Part shown: piece after piece, positions 20,906 to 31,608 of the stretch
Layout of the letters: every line of letters starts with the position of its first letter
How positions within the stretch are numbered: the stretch's first letter is position 1
Assembly (NCBI RefSeq): GCF_036669915.1
Contig: NC_089318.1
Location: 10,112,390-10,176,389 of the forward strand
DNA length: 64,000 nt
Direction: 5' to 3'
DNA from: Pocillopora verrucosa
Taxonomy: Eukaryota > Cnidaria > Anthozoa > Scleractinia > Pocilloporidae
Made by a program: the position numbers and the translations under genes
Notes under the pieces: generated by a model
Seen by the model: the letters and a program-made list of their open reading frames with translations, nothing else
Told to the model about the DNA's origin: nothing
Databases searched by the model: none

Positions 20906-21701
20906 ATTAATTGCCCAAAAGTAATCACTTTATCGCTTTGGTTTAGTAATATTCTAATCTGAAATCTCCTCTGGGGCTTTAAATAAATAATCAACGATGC
21001 TATAAGATATATAACTTCCAATTTTCTTTGTATAAAATGAAAATATCTAAAAAAATAAAGAATAAAAACTAAGAGCATCTTTTTCCTGGAACCAGTCTAT
21101 GTGATAAAAGTCATAGTGAATCCAACCAAGATAACAGATGGAAGAAGTCATTCATTTTTTCTCTTGATGAGCCGACTATTTAATTAGAACGTTGTCAGAC
21201 TAAAAGCGATTTCTCTGAGCAAAAATGCGCTTTGGCGGAAAATTCTCGTCGTGTACTCCTCAAAGATTGTAATCTCTTGCCTCTTTTAAGTATCTACGTG
21301 GCGATGGACAATCTCACAAACCTATTTCTGTCATTTTTGCATTTATTTATTTTTTTTCAAAAAAATTTTCTACACGATGCAGTTCGTAAAAACGGATGTC
21401 TATCTCTATTAGTCCTTTACCTTTCGTAATTAGCTTTCTTTCGTATCACAAAGCTCTCCTTTGTGTATTTAAAGATACACACCCACGAGTCTTAGTCAGA
21501 CAAAGTGACCACGGAGTAAAAGATCGCCATTCTGTTCATTAATGCCATGAAAATGTCATAACATTTCACTTTGAACAATATTCAATTTAATTGCACCATA
21601 CATGGTGATTTGAAAAACTTCATGGGGTGACAGATGGCTTCTTTTTCTGTCTTTCCGGAGAAAACTGACTTTTACATTAAACTAATACATTGTTTGCGAG
21701 A
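20906..21701. other. Upstream region of receptor 4
   Basis: Unlike receptors 2, 5 and 6, the TGACAATT-type box could not be found convincingly. A 65-residue ORF at 21232-21429 has no recognisable features and is not called. No other structure seen. Confidence 0.35.
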
Positions 21702-22610
21702 ATGAAATCCTGGTTTTGGGTTCTTGGCTGGTCTCTTTCCATTCTAACTATAACTGGAAATGGATTTATTATCTTCCTCATTTGCAGTAAAAGGCAGCTT
21801 CGCACCAAAACGAACGCGTTCATCGTTTCACTCGCAGTGGCAGACTTAAGTATTGGAAGTATGGCTATTCCTACATGGTTTACGTGCGAGATGGTCAATG
21901 GTTGCAATAATTTATCCGCTCAAATAATCGAATGGGCTGTGAGAAGCCTGTTTGCGTTCGCGTCCGTGTCGAATCTTTGCAGTTTAGTCCTGGATCGCTA
22001 CATTGCTGTTGTTAAACCTTTAAACTACTTGATTCTTATGAGGCGTCGCCGCGTCATCCTAATGATTCTCCTGGCTTGGATAATTCCTTCTGTTCTCATC
22101 GCTGTTTCAACACTAAACAATTTCCTTTTCAATAACTTGCTTCTTTTCCAAATTTTAACTTGTCTGTTTATCATTTTTGAGTCTCTTCCAAGTTTGATGT
22201 TAATATTTTTCTTTGTATCCATGTTACAAGTTGTATCTAAGCATAACCAAGCCGCTCGTTCGTTAGCGAAACAATTACGTTTTAACCATCAGGTTTTTTT
22301 CAAAAGTCAGGAAAAATCCGCGATTATAATGATGGGGATCGTTATAGGAGTGTTTCTTGTGTGTTACGGGATTTATTTTCGATGTAGTTTTATTCATTTA
22401 TTCAAATTTCAGCCGTCATGCAATGATGACAACTACAAAATCCCGATATTGGTGATGAACTCTGCCATCAACCCTTTGGCGTACTCTTTCTTTAAGAGAG
22501 ATATTAACAAGGAAGCAAAAAGACGCCTTCGTTGTGTCAATTTAACAAAGTCAAACGTGGTACGTCCTCATGATCAGAACAGTTTTTCATTGGTCGCTAT
22601 GAAGAATTAG
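21702..22610 (+). CDS. Class A GPCR, array member 4 (302 aa)
   Basis: Full-length intronless receptor beginning MKSWFWVLGW. It retains GN in TM1, LAVAD in TM2, LDRYIAVVKP after TM3, W in TM4 (LLAWII), the third-loop block RSLAKQLRFNHQVFF, CYGI in TM6 and NPLAY in TM7 (NSAINPLAY), followed by KRDINKEAKRRL. Loop 1 has the cysteine pair (CEMVNGC). The TM4 to TM5 region is the most diverged part of the family, as expected if it lines the ligand site. The ATG is preceded only by a TTG in frame. The C-tail ends with basic and serine residues (SFSLVAMKN). Confidence 0.93.
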   Translation: MKSWFWVLGWSLSILTITGNGFIIFLICSKRQLRTKTNAFIVSLAVADLSIGSMAIPTWFTCEMVNGCNNLSAQIIEWAVRSLFAFASVSNLCSLVLDRYIAVVKPLNYLILMRRRRVILMILLAWIIPSVLIAVSTLNNFLFNNLLLFQILTCLFIIFESLPSLMLIFFFVSMLQVVSKHNQAARSLAKQLRFNHQVFFKSQEKSAIIMMGIVIGVFLVCYGIYFRCSFIHLFKFQPSCNDDNYKIPILVMNSAINPLAYSFFKRDINKEAKRRLRCVNLTKSNVVRPHDQNSFSLVAMKN

Positions 22611-23214
22611 TGTTAGTGATTCAGTCGAGAACTTCTATTTCATGATTTTTTTTTAAAATCAGTGTAAATGGCCAAGGATCTGAGAGAAAATGCGAATATG
22701 AACTCATTAGTGGATTTCAAGCCTCTCTAATGCTGAACATGACAAAGAGAAATATCCTTCGATATTTCTTTTCAAACAATAAAGGAGCAATATCTTTAAA
22801 ATTGACCTGTCTAACATTAGCTACACAAAAACAGACCAACACCTTGAAAAAAGGCTTGTAGGTTAAAAGTGAACTTATAGGTCAAAATAACTATGTGCTT
22901 GTAATTAATCGTGTGATAGATCGTTTTACAGTTGCTAAGATCGATAGTCTACTTCACTGGCTAATTATGAACTTTTTTTAGCTCATGAGATACCAATATC
23001 AGGTTTCAATCCAACATTTTACTGATTGTTTCATTATTTTGTGTGGTAAGGAGAAGCCATTAAGTTGCCTGTCACATTTACAGATTAATAGGCTGCATCA
23101 TGGTCTAACATCAAACTGAGTAGGCAATCATGACGTCATTTGAAATCGATGGTTTAAAGAGCACTACAGCAAATAGATCGCATGATAGTAATTTACAAGA
23201 ATTTTAGAGATACA
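22611..23214. other. 3' flank of receptor 4
   Basis: 22620-22760 aligns with the 3' flanks of the other plus-strand receptors (TCAGTGTAAATGGCCAAGGA). The rest is unassigned. Confidence 0.45.
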
Positions 23215-24515
23215 CGATATGGTGAGATTCTATCCTATTACGGTACCTAGTAAAAGATAAACTACAGTCTATTCTAGGAAATAAAGTCACTGTTTCCATT
23301 TTACTCTATAATATCTCAAACATTTTGACAAAATAGTGCAAAGTTTGAAGCAACAATAAAGATGCTTAATTCTAAAGATTTTGAAACTTCAGGTAAGGGT
23401 AAACTTGGATCTTTGTAATCAGTAGAAAAGAACTCATCGACATTCGTGCAGAAAAGTCCTTCAGATGACCATAAAAATATCATTCCCGCTGGAAAATCCA
23501 TTGACAGCGTTTTTCCCGCGACCATTTTATTCCGGAAACTACCTTTTTAATTTTCTTTAGCTAATTTTTTTTCTGCGATGTGCACCTGCATTATCTTTGT
23601 CACCGAAGATACTCCAGAATTTCGAAACAGTGTTACTCTAAGACCCAAGACATGTTTTCCCTCCACAGTATTAGAAAACAGAACCAACGATGACACCAAA
23701 TAGATTCATCAGATAAATTTGAGGATATAACAAATGTTTGTAGGAGAAAAGTTTAACAGCATCAACACACATGCACGTAATGAAGGCCCTTTTCTATCCA
23801 ATTAAAGAAAGAAAAAAATAAGAGTGATATCAGCTTCTTGAAAAGCTTCGTTTCTAACCTCGTTCCCATGATTACCTTCCTTCTCGCTCCTAGGGGCGGG
23901 AAAAAGATAAATCTGGGACCAGGTTGCTCCGTTTCCGGTTCGCAGTAGTGTGGACGGTTAGCCTAACCGTGGAAATATTTTCGTGCTTTCAAATTTATTT
24001 GATATATTTTGTAAGGTCTTGAATGTTTAACAAGTGTGTTCTATGTGTTATTTATGCAAGGAATTTATGCAGGAGTGATATGTTAATGTTTTCAGCCGTA
24101 GGAAGTCCTGTGGGATTCGTTTTGCTAATTAAGAGATTGTAAGTTACGCAGAAACCATTCGAAGGCATCACTTGCTCTTGCTTTTTTCTGTGATGCGTGT
24201 GACCTTTGGTGTAAATTGTAGTGGTATTTATTCTTCTCATTGTTATATCGTAGTCAATGTATTCTCACGGACATAAAGAAACGGGCTCCCCCCGGGAACA
24301 GTATGTTCTGTTTACTGAAGGTTTCTTACAAATTATTTAATACTCGTTTCAGAGTGATTAAAGTAAAAGCGTAATTTTTTTCTCCTTCGCTGGAGAGTGA
24401 CATTCACTCTCTTCGTTGAAATCATCCCTTTACACGTAATTACGCTACTATGGTAACCTCCTATGTTGGAAAGAAGGAAAGATGATTGTTCACTGCAACC
24501 TCGTTCTCAGGAAGA
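23215..24515 (+). repeat. Segmental duplication, copy 2
   Basis: Collinear with 13290-14195, with about 400 bases of extra DNA distributed between the shared blocks. Ends with GCAACCTCGTTCTCAGGAAG, as does copy 1. Confidence 0.65.
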
Positions 24516-24657
24516 GAGAGGACTGAGGGAACGAGGTTGAGGTTCTAATTTTCTGGAATTAAATATTCACTCGTTCTAACCTAATAAACCTTGTGATAAA
24601 AAAAAAAATTAAACATTGAACAGTTTTAAATTGACTTCCCAAAAAAGTAGTAAAGAC

Positions 24658-24722
24658 CTGATTTTGAATTCTTGGCTGGTATTTCTCTCAAATGACCAAA
24701 GACGGAAACTGATTCAGGAAGC
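24658..24722 (+). pseudogene. GPCR relic, TM1 coding start only
   Basis: GATTTTGAATTCTTGGCTGG followed by TATTTCTCTC and GGAAACTGATT matches codons 4-22 of the receptor family (WFWILGWSLSI...GNGF) with a stop replacing the second tryptophan and several changes. Homology ends at about 24722, and the upstream flank of receptor 5 begins shortly after. This is what remains of a deleted array member. Confidence 0.65.
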
Positions 24723-24739
24723 TAATTTAAAAAAGTTAT

Positions 24740-25363
24740 TCAAATGAAGCAGCTTGTGGCTACTCTATTCAAGCTTGTCAGACTGTCATAGCAGCTTGCG
24801 ACGCCGCTAAAAATGATCCTTGTCAATTGTATAAATCTCTGCCTCTGTTACTGACGAACAAATGGATGTGAATTAGGCCTAGAAAAGCTGTCTTTACATG
24901 CCTGAACACTCGTTTGAACGTTCAAAGATAAGATTTTTGTGTTTGGGGAGAAGTGCATGAATGAAGGCTATGAATTTTTAATCCTTTCCTTCCCATAAAT
25001 TGAACAACAGATGGCTTTAAAACGAATCAATTAACGGGATCTTTTAAAAAGTCTTAGTTTTGCGCAGTGAAAATTATAAACATGCTTGGTAAGTTCTTCC
25101 CAACAGCTGATGGATTCATCAGTTTCATAACCAGTGTACCTAACACAGGATTTTAAAAATAGTGCATTGTGAACAGATAACATTAATTTTTATAAGCTGT
25201 AGATAACTAGGTATCTATGACCGTTAGGACATTTTGTTTTCACCAATGACAATTACAGCACGTTAAGTGCGGTAATTTATATGCGCCGAAGCTTTAGAAG
25301 CGTCAGATGTCTAAAGCTTACTTCTTGCAGAGCAATTAGTAAGCCTTCGTTTATGATCGTAAA
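24740..25363 (+). promoter_or_regulatory. Upstream region of receptor 5
   Basis: Collinear with 28890-29371 before receptor 6: GGCTACTCTATT, GTCAGACTGTCAT, AAAAATGATCCTT, AAGTTCTTCCC and then a box at 25247-25287 (TGACAATTACAGCACGTTAA, GGTAATTTATAT, TGCGCC). The box ends 77 bases before the ATG and includes a TATA-like TTTATAT. CGTTTATGATCGTAAA directly precedes the ATG, as in the paralogues. The order and spacing suggest a core promoter duplicated with the gene. Confidence 0.6.
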
Positions 25364-26215
25364 ATGAAGACTTACTTTTGGATTCTTGGCTGGTCTCTTT
25401 CCATCCTGGCTGTAACTGGAAATGGATTTATCATCTTCCTTGTTTGCGGAAAACGGAAGCTTCGCACCAAAACTAACGCGTTCATCGTTTCACTCGCCGT
25501 GGCGGACTTCTGTCTTGGGATGAGTGCTGTTCCTTCGCTGTTTGTGTGTGAGATGAAAAATGGCTGTAAATTTTCATCTACTTCGCTTGTAATTGTTTGG
25601 GGAGCGAGGAACCTATTCGCATATGCGTCCGTGACCAACCTTTGCTGTTTAGTCCTGGATCGCTACATTGCTGTGGTAAATCCTTTAAAATACATGACTT
25701 TTATGAAGCGTCGCAGAGTCATTCAGATGGTTTCCTTATCCTGGGCAGTTTCATTCGCCTTTGTTACTGTTGTAACAATATACAAGCTTCTTCCCGAAGA
25801 TCATTTAATTCTGTTCCACTTTTCGCTTTGTTTAGTTATGATAACTGAGTTTTTTCCAAGTGTTATGTTAATATTTTGCTTCGTATCCATGTTAAAAGTC
25901 GTGTTTAAACATATTCGAGCCGCTCGTTCTTTAGCGAAACAGTTACGCTTCAACCATCGGGTTTTCTTCAAAACTCAGGAAAAGTCTGCCATTATAATGA
26001 TGGGGATTGTGATAAGTTTGTTTCTGTTGTGTTACGGGATACATTTTCGATGTAGCGTTATTTTCCTTGTTAAGGGTAAAACATCATGCAATGATACTGA
26101 ATATAAAATTCCTGTTTTAGTGTTAAACTCCGCCATCAATCCGATGGCATACTCTTTCTTCAAGAGAGACATTAACAAAGAGCTTAAGAGACGGCTTTGC
26201 TGTGATGTTTTTTAA
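25364..26215 (+). CDS. Class A GPCR, array member 5 (283 aa)
   Basis: Full-length intronless receptor, closest to the gene at 29372 by upstream flank and loop-1 sequence. Starts MKTYFWILGW. It shows GN in TM1, LAVAD, LDRYIAVVNP (N replacing the usual K), W in TM4, third-loop RSLAKQLRFNHRVFF and EKSAIIMMGIV, LLCYGI in TM6, and NPMAY in TM7. The C-terminus is very short, ending a few residues after the basic helix 8 (KRRLCC), where the paired cysteines are possible palmitoylation sites. The start is fixed by the conserved bases before the ATG. Ligand unknown. Confidence 0.93.
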   Translation: MKTYFWILGWSLSILAVTGNGFIIFLVCGKRKLRTKTNAFIVSLAVADFCLGMSAVPSLFVCEMKNGCKFSSTSLVIVWGARNLFAYASVTNLCCLVLDRYIAVVNPLKYMTFMKRRRVIQMVSLSWAVSFAFVTVVTIYKLLPEDHLILFHFSLCLVMITEFFPSVMLIFCFVSMLKVVFKHIRAARSLAKQLRFNHRVFFKTQEKSAIIMMGIVISLFLLCYGIHFRCSVIFLVKGKTSCNDTEYKIPVLVLNSAINPMAYSFFKRDINKELKRRLCCDVF

Positions 26216-26734
26216 CAGGGGCATCGTAAGATGTTAGTTTAAGTGACTGAGTAAGGAACTTTTATTCTAGAGCAACTCTTTTATTATCAGCGTAAATGGC
26301 TGAGGAGCAGCGAAGAGCGAATTTATTATGAGCTCTTTCTGACTTAACTGATGAAGCGAGTTGGCTTGCTATCTCTTGAAGAGATTGAGAAGTAAAAAAA
26401 AAGAAAAAGAAAAAAGGGCATTGTTTCAAGAGGGTTCTTGATGAAACCGCGACAGCGACGGAAATGGGGACGTAGTGAAACAAACGATTTCAAGAGGAAA
26501 CGTTGCTCTTCACGTGCATCTTCAAAACTTAAAGTCTGGCGCAGTTAAAGACGATAAAAACATCCAGCCATTCGCAAACTACTTAAGAAAAGTACAAATT
26601 CATTCGTTAAACCGAATTTTTCCGCGTTGCTGCTGTCGTCCTTACTTCTTCGTCGATCCTCACATCCCTACTGAGTCAATTTGTTCAGCAGTATTTCGCA
26701 AGGATGATCAGTTTCGTGTATGGTTAAATACGTC
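26216..26734. other. 3' flank of receptor 5
   Basis: 26230-26360 matches the 3' flank of receptor 6 (GACTGAG, CTTTTATTCT, GAGC, GCGAATTTATTATGAG). The ORF that starts at 26475 runs into the relic below in another frame and is not considered a gene. Confidence 0.4.
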
Positions 26735-27021
26735 TTTTAAAGTTTTTCGATTCGTATTAATGTATCATGCTATGATAAAGGATTTAAAATCCCTCTTTAA
26801 TGTTAGACCCTGCCATCAAACCTTTGGTGTACTCTTTCTTCAAGAGAGACATAAACAAGGAAATGAAAAGGCGCCTTTGCTGTGTCACGTCAACAAAGCC
26901 AGACATGTTTCAACCCTTTCACAAGAACTTTTTGAAGACAGTTGAAGTAGTTTTGTTTACACTTGATATTGGAAGGAAGCCTCGGAAAACAGTTATAACA
27001 AGCTTTCAAGAGCGCAAATGA
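26735..27021 (+). pseudogene. GPCR relic, third extracellular loop to C-tail
   Basis: Codes for PAIKPLVYSFFKRDINKEMK and RRLCC, i.e. TM7 with the NPxxY asparagine changed to lysine, plus helix 8 and a C-tail like that of receptors 1 and 4 (FQPFHKN). Upstream, TCATGCTATGATAAAGGATT matches the third extracellular loop. A single missing base in the run before the TM7 codons breaks the frame. TM1-TM6 are gone. Short matches near 27060-27110 to the TM1/loop-1 coding region are too weak to call. Confidence 0.75.
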
Positions 27022-27029
27022 GGCTCTTG

Positions 27030-28889
27030 GCTTTCATTTTTCCATGTCACCAAAGCTGGAACCTATTCATTATCTCTCTGCTCTTGTTTGCAATAAACGG
27101 TAAATTTAAACCTTAAAATGTCGCACAGTTATTAAGATAGACTTAAATGTGCAAAAAGACGTCTTTTTTCAGCACTTTTATTGGAAACACGAAGCTGATT
27201 TTGCTTAAATCTTCTTGAATGAGTGACGTCATCAGCCACTCTATTAAAGGTCGTCGGCAGACTTCGATGGCAGCTTGTAAATAAATAATAAGTAAATAAG
27301 TAATAAATTAGTTTTTGGATACGAATTAGGCTTAGAATAGAATGGAATTATGGTAAAACATATTATTACGGATTTCTGCTCGAACCCACGAATTGGAAAT
27401 AACTGAGAGGTTTTCCTCCAAATTTTTCACCTTTCAGATGGCGACGGTCATTTTCACTTTCTCACACAGATCAATGATCTCCTCGGCCCATCATAGAAAT
27501 AGGAAAGGCTTGTCAACATACAACTTTCAGATGATTTGCGATCTCTTTTTGGCTCTGCATCTCACACAACAACAACCAAGATCGAAGCCGTGCGAAACAA
27601 CATACCCCTTGAGGGACCTGGTACGGGTTTGGCCAACCCAGCGTTCACTCTGACCCCCGTATTAGGAAAGTCGCGTATTATTTGAAATTTACTTGTCGAA
27701 GGATATTCTTGGCTCATTCAGGCAATCGTGGTAAGGAAAAATTTCCGTGTTTTCTTAATCAAAGGTTGGACCCCCCCCCCCCCATCAAAAAAACTCCAGT
27801 TTCCCTATTCTGATCTGAGGCAACACACAAACTCATTTCATATAGGGCCTGTTATGAGAATTACTGTTACTGAACTAATGTGAAATATCGAAATCACGAT
27901 CATATTGTATTCTCCAGAATTTAGCCTAAATGTTAGTTGCTGATAACAGAGTGTATAGCCATCGCAAAATTTTGCTTTACTTTAAGAAAAGTTGCCCAGT
28001 CATGCGTAGCATGTTCAGATGATTCTGGTTCTTTTTATACCGGTGTCGAGTGATGGAGATGTGATGAAAGACTTGGTTAAAATATTTTGGTGGATGTTTT
28101 TGATACTTTTTGATACTACCAGGAGAGACCATAAATTTTTTGGCGATGATTGTGCTGCGGCTACAAACCAGCCACAGATTGCCGGTAAAGAATCCTCGGG
28201 GCCTCCCTACATGAGCCTGGGCTGAAGTGCATCCTGGTTAAATCACCACCAACCCGGCATACATGTAACAGTCTATAAAATAACAGACGGTTTGCCTCGG
28301 GGCTTTTCCATCGACCAAGTATCGAAAACTTGAGCCACATAAAATATCCAAAAGATTTCCAAAGAAAAAGGGAGTTTTGGTATTAGTTCATGATCTAGTA
28401 AAAGCGAAAAAAACCCTTATTTAATCATATTAGAAAACGTAACCGTCGTGGAAAGAGGCTCTCACCTGAGACCAATCTTTAAGCTAAAGTAACTGTCGCT
28501 AGATTTGTCACCGTTTTCGACCGAATACCAGCTGATGAACAAGATTCAAAGTGAGGCAAATTTAAACAACAAAGCACAACGTTTACCGAATAAAAAAAAT
28601 TAGAAGGTTAGTAAAATAGGAAAATTTCACGAGAAACCATGACATTTGTCAAGGCAATTATGCACAGCTACAATGCAAGCCATAAACTTTTCAAGCAATA
28701 ACGCTTGTATTCTTTGCTGACACAATGGTTTGTTTACCCTTCATACTGTAGCAAGGCTCCAGAAAGCAGTTCTTCTGAAAGGGAAAGTGACAGCTGGAAA
28801 CTAATTCACTGAGTCGGGGCTCTTTTTTAACGAACGGTATAGCTCTTAACGCGCTCTCGATGTTCAAAATATGTTAATGTCTGGCATTC
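27030..28889. other. Intergenic with an orphan receptor flank
   Basis: 27225-27340 (GCCACTCTATTAAAGGTCGT, GGCAGCTTGT, GGATACGAATTAGGCTTAGA) resembles the upstream flanks at 24740 and 28890, but no receptor follows it. A 17-base C run lies at about 27768. No gene is recognised in the remainder. Confidence 0.4.
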
Positions 28890-29371
28890 TAATGGAGAAG
28901 TAGCGTCGGAGGCTACTCTATTAAAGGTTGTCAGACTGTCATGCCTGCTTGTCACGCCTAAAAATGATCCTTCTCTCCCTACGCTTACAATGAAAGAAAT
29001 AGTTTTCTGATATGAACATTGGTCTAGAACAGCTCTGTATAATAGAAAAAAACTCGTTTGAATAGTCAAAACTGGAAAGTTCTTCCCTACAACTGATAAA
29101 TCCTTGGTCATAACCTGTGTACTTAACGACAAGATTTCAAAAACTGTGCACAGTCAGCAGGCGGCATTACTTTTTGCAAGCGTCTGATGGCCAGGTATTT
29201 ATGAAGATAGTTTGTTTAAGGGTTATATCTTAATCATTAATTTTTTCTCCGATGACAATTGCAGCACGTCAGTGAGGTAATTTAAATACGCCAAAGCCTT
29301 AGAGGTGGCAGATATCCAAGGACTCTTTCGTGCCGATCAACAAGCAAGGCATCGTTTGTGATCGTAAAATC
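28890..29371 (+). promoter_or_regulatory. Upstream region of receptor 6
   Basis: Collinear with 24740-25363. The conserved box lies at 29253-29292 (TGACAATTGCAGCACGTCAG, GGTAATTTAAAT, ACGCC) and ends 80 bases before the ATG. GCATCGTTTGTGATCGTAAA precedes the start. Confidence 0.6.
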
Positions 29372-30232
29372 ATGAGTACTTGGTTTTGGATTATCAGTTG
29401 GTCCCTTTCCATCCTGGCCATAACTGGAAATGGATTCATCATCTTCCTTGTTTGGGGCAAACGGCAGCTTCGCACCAAAACTAACGCGTTCATCGTTTCA
29501 CTCGCCGTGGCGGACTTTTGTGTTGGGATGAGCGCTGTTCCTTCGCTGTTTGTGTGCGAGATGGAAAATAGCTGTAAATTGATGTCTACTTCGCGTGTAA
29601 TTGTTTGGGAAGCGAGGAACCTGTTCGCATATGCGTCTGTGACCAACCTTTGCTGTTTAGTCCTGGATCGCTACATTGCTGTTGTAAAACCTTTAAAATA
29701 CTTGACATTTATGAAGCGTCGCCGAGTCATTCAGATGGTTTCCTCATCCTGGGCAATTTCCTTCGCCGTTATTGCTGTTCAAGCAATGTACAAGCACTTT
29801 TTCAAAGAGAATTCAATTCTCTTTCACTTTTTGGTTTGTTTAGTTTTCATCATAGAGTTTTTCCCAAGTGTGATGTTGATTTTCTGCTTTGTATCTATGT
29901 TTAGGGTTGTCATTAAGCATAATCGAGCCGCTCGCTCATTGGCGAAACAGTTACACTTTAACCATCGGGTTTTCTTCAAAACTCACGAAAAGTCTGCCAT
30001 TATAATGATGGGGATTGTGATAAGTTTGTTTCTTGTGTGTTACGGGATACATATTCGATGTACTGTCATTTTCTTGTATCATAGCAAATACGTATGTAAA
30101 GATGTTTTCTATAAAATTCCTGTCTTAGTGCTAAACTCAGCAATCAATCCTCTGGCTTATTCTTTTTTCAAGAGAGACATTAACGAAGAGTTTAAAAGAC
30201 GCCTTTGCTTCGCCGTTTTGATAAGACGATGA
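29372..30232 (+). CDS. Class A GPCR, array member 6 (286 aa)
   Basis: Full-length intronless receptor. It begins MSTWFWIISW, so the usual LGW is ISW. It keeps GN, LAVADFCVGMS, LDRYIAVVKP, W in TM4, RSLAKQLHFNHRVFF, VCYGI in place of CWxP, and NPLAY before KRDINEEFKRRL. Loop 1 carries the Cys pair (CEMENSC). The upstream frame to 29330 starts only with GTG; the ATG at 29372 aligns with the paralogues, although it lies three bases further from the conserved GATCGTAAA context because of an inserted ATC. The C-tail is short and basic (FAVLIRR). Confidence 0.93.
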   Translation: MSTWFWIISWSLSILAITGNGFIIFLVWGKRQLRTKTNAFIVSLAVADFCVGMSAVPSLFVCEMENSCKLMSTSRVIVWEARNLFAYASVTNLCCLVLDRYIAVVKPLKYLTFMKRRRVIQMVSSSWAISFAVIAVQAMYKHFFKENSILFHFLVCLVFIIEFFPSVMLIFCFVSMFRVVIKHNRAARSLAKQLHFNHRVFFKTHEKSAIIMMGIVISLFLVCYGIHIRCTVIFLYHSKYVCKDVFYKIPVLVLNSAINPLAYSFFKRDINEEFKRRLCFAVLIRR

Positions 30233-30477
30233 CTCGTCCTCTAGATGAGAACAAATTTTACATTGGGGCACTGTTAGTAATGTGACAGTTTGAGGGACTG
30301 AGGCAGAACCTTTATTCTGTTAGAGCTCTTTTACTCTCAGTTTAGATGGAAAAGGATCATTCAATATCGAATTTATTGTAGGAATCAGCTCTTTTTAAGT
30401 TAAATGAAGCGAGAAGGTGACGTGAAAAGAGAGAGCTAAGCTATATATGTGAGATAATAAAAGGTTACGAAAATTGT
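30233..30477. other. 3' flank of receptor 6
   Basis: 30290-30430 aligns with the 3' flank after receptor 5; no gene. Confidence 0.4.
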
Positions 30478-30552
30478 GCCCATGAGGATTCGAACCCGGA
30501 CCGACCAGTTCCTAGATCAGATCTCTACCACTGTACCACTTAGGTAAATACG
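30478..30552 (-). mobile_element. tRNA-like sequence, probably SINE-derived
   Basis: On the minus strand, TAAGTGGTACAGTGGTAGAG is A-box-like and CCGGGTTCGAATCCTCATGG contains a good B box. The two ends cannot form an acceptor stem, so this is a tRNA-derived element and not a tRNA gene. Confidence 0.6.
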
Positions 30553-30907
30553 GGTTACGAATATGTGTCGACTGAGGTCCGAACAGCTTTCGAAGATAGA
30601 CAACTACAGTCACTATTACAGACAGCGTAACATAGAGGTCAATCTCATAGAGTATTAGTATCCACAAGAACTAAAAGATGTCAATACGTCAGTTGGGGCC
30701 TTAATCAAATCACAACGGCAGCAGAAACGAGAATAACAATAACTTAGGAAGTGCTTCTTTAAACTTTTTTACATTTCCCTACAGCTTTCTGTCAAAGCGT
30801 TGTTAATTTGATATTAATATTATTTTCGTACTTGGAGATCGGGCACCAAGATGCCAAATTGTTCATGTTTCTATTCTGAACTAAACACTGCTCACGTCTC
30901 TAGTAAT

Positions 30908-31214
30908 AGCGGAGCTCGCAGAGCGTAGCCCCATAATTATACAAAATAGTAGTAGTAACCCATCAAGCCGAAAAAATTTGGACTTACGACCGTACGACCG
31001 ACCGCACAAGGTGCTATTTTTAACATGCGTGGTCAAATGTACCGCGGGCACGCCAATGCCACGGCTTTGTCCAGTAGTCCAGTGGTCAGTGCACTGGGCT
31101 CCGTGTCGGACGACCCGAGTTCTAATCCTGGCCGGGGCAAGGCGTTGTGCCCTTGAGACGTGCGGGAAAAAAAAATGCGAGCTCCGCTTTTAGGCTTGGC
31201 TAAATCTATATATT
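30908..31214 (+). mobile_element. Composite repeat with inverted ends and tRNA-like module, copy 2
   Basis: AGCGGAGCTCGCA (30908-30920) and TGCGAGCTCCGCT (31176-31188) are perfect 13-bp inverted repeats. The tRNA-like module spans about 31069-31140 (CCAGTGGTCAGTGCACTGGG, then GAGTTCTAATCC). It is nearly identical to 17182-17461 across the whole length, including the GGCTTGGCTAAATCTATATA tail. Confidence 0.8.
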
Positions 31215-31527
31215 AAAGTCGATATCTGGTGCCTTCATAGACGATACGCACGTCCGGTCATTCGTGGAACGAGTTTAAAATAAAAAGATAATTTCACTTT
31301 TCAGTCCATGTATTTTTACAGCATCCCGTCCTAAATTGCCCCGCTGCTCAGTTGCTTCAGATTTTTCCTCTTTATTGATAAAGTATAGGGAATGTGCAAA
31401 TCAAAGACTTCGTTCAAATATTTTGGTGGATGTTGTAGATATTTTGATTGTCAGAGAGAAGTTGCTACCGTAACAGCATTACTACACTGTGAGGTAGAAA
31501 AGTGTTGGGGAAAAATAGAAACATCTA

Positions 31528-31608
31528 ATTTCGTACCCAGATCCTACCTTGTAATTGAAATGTGGGATCTTACAACCGCTTGGCCGTGGAAGGTTTGGGT
31601 ACGAGACT
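31528..31608. repeat. Short hairpin repeat, family C
   Basis: TTTCGTACCCAGATCCTACC at the left is inversely related to GGTTTGGGTACGAGA at the right. The left arm recurs at 46420-46442 (TTTCGTACCCAGACCCTACC), so this is a dispersed small element. Confidence 0.55.

Noticed and set aside
26475-26945. 156-codon plus-strand ORF
   Set aside because: Its 3' third overlaps the receptor relic in a different frame, and the rest has no recognisable feature.
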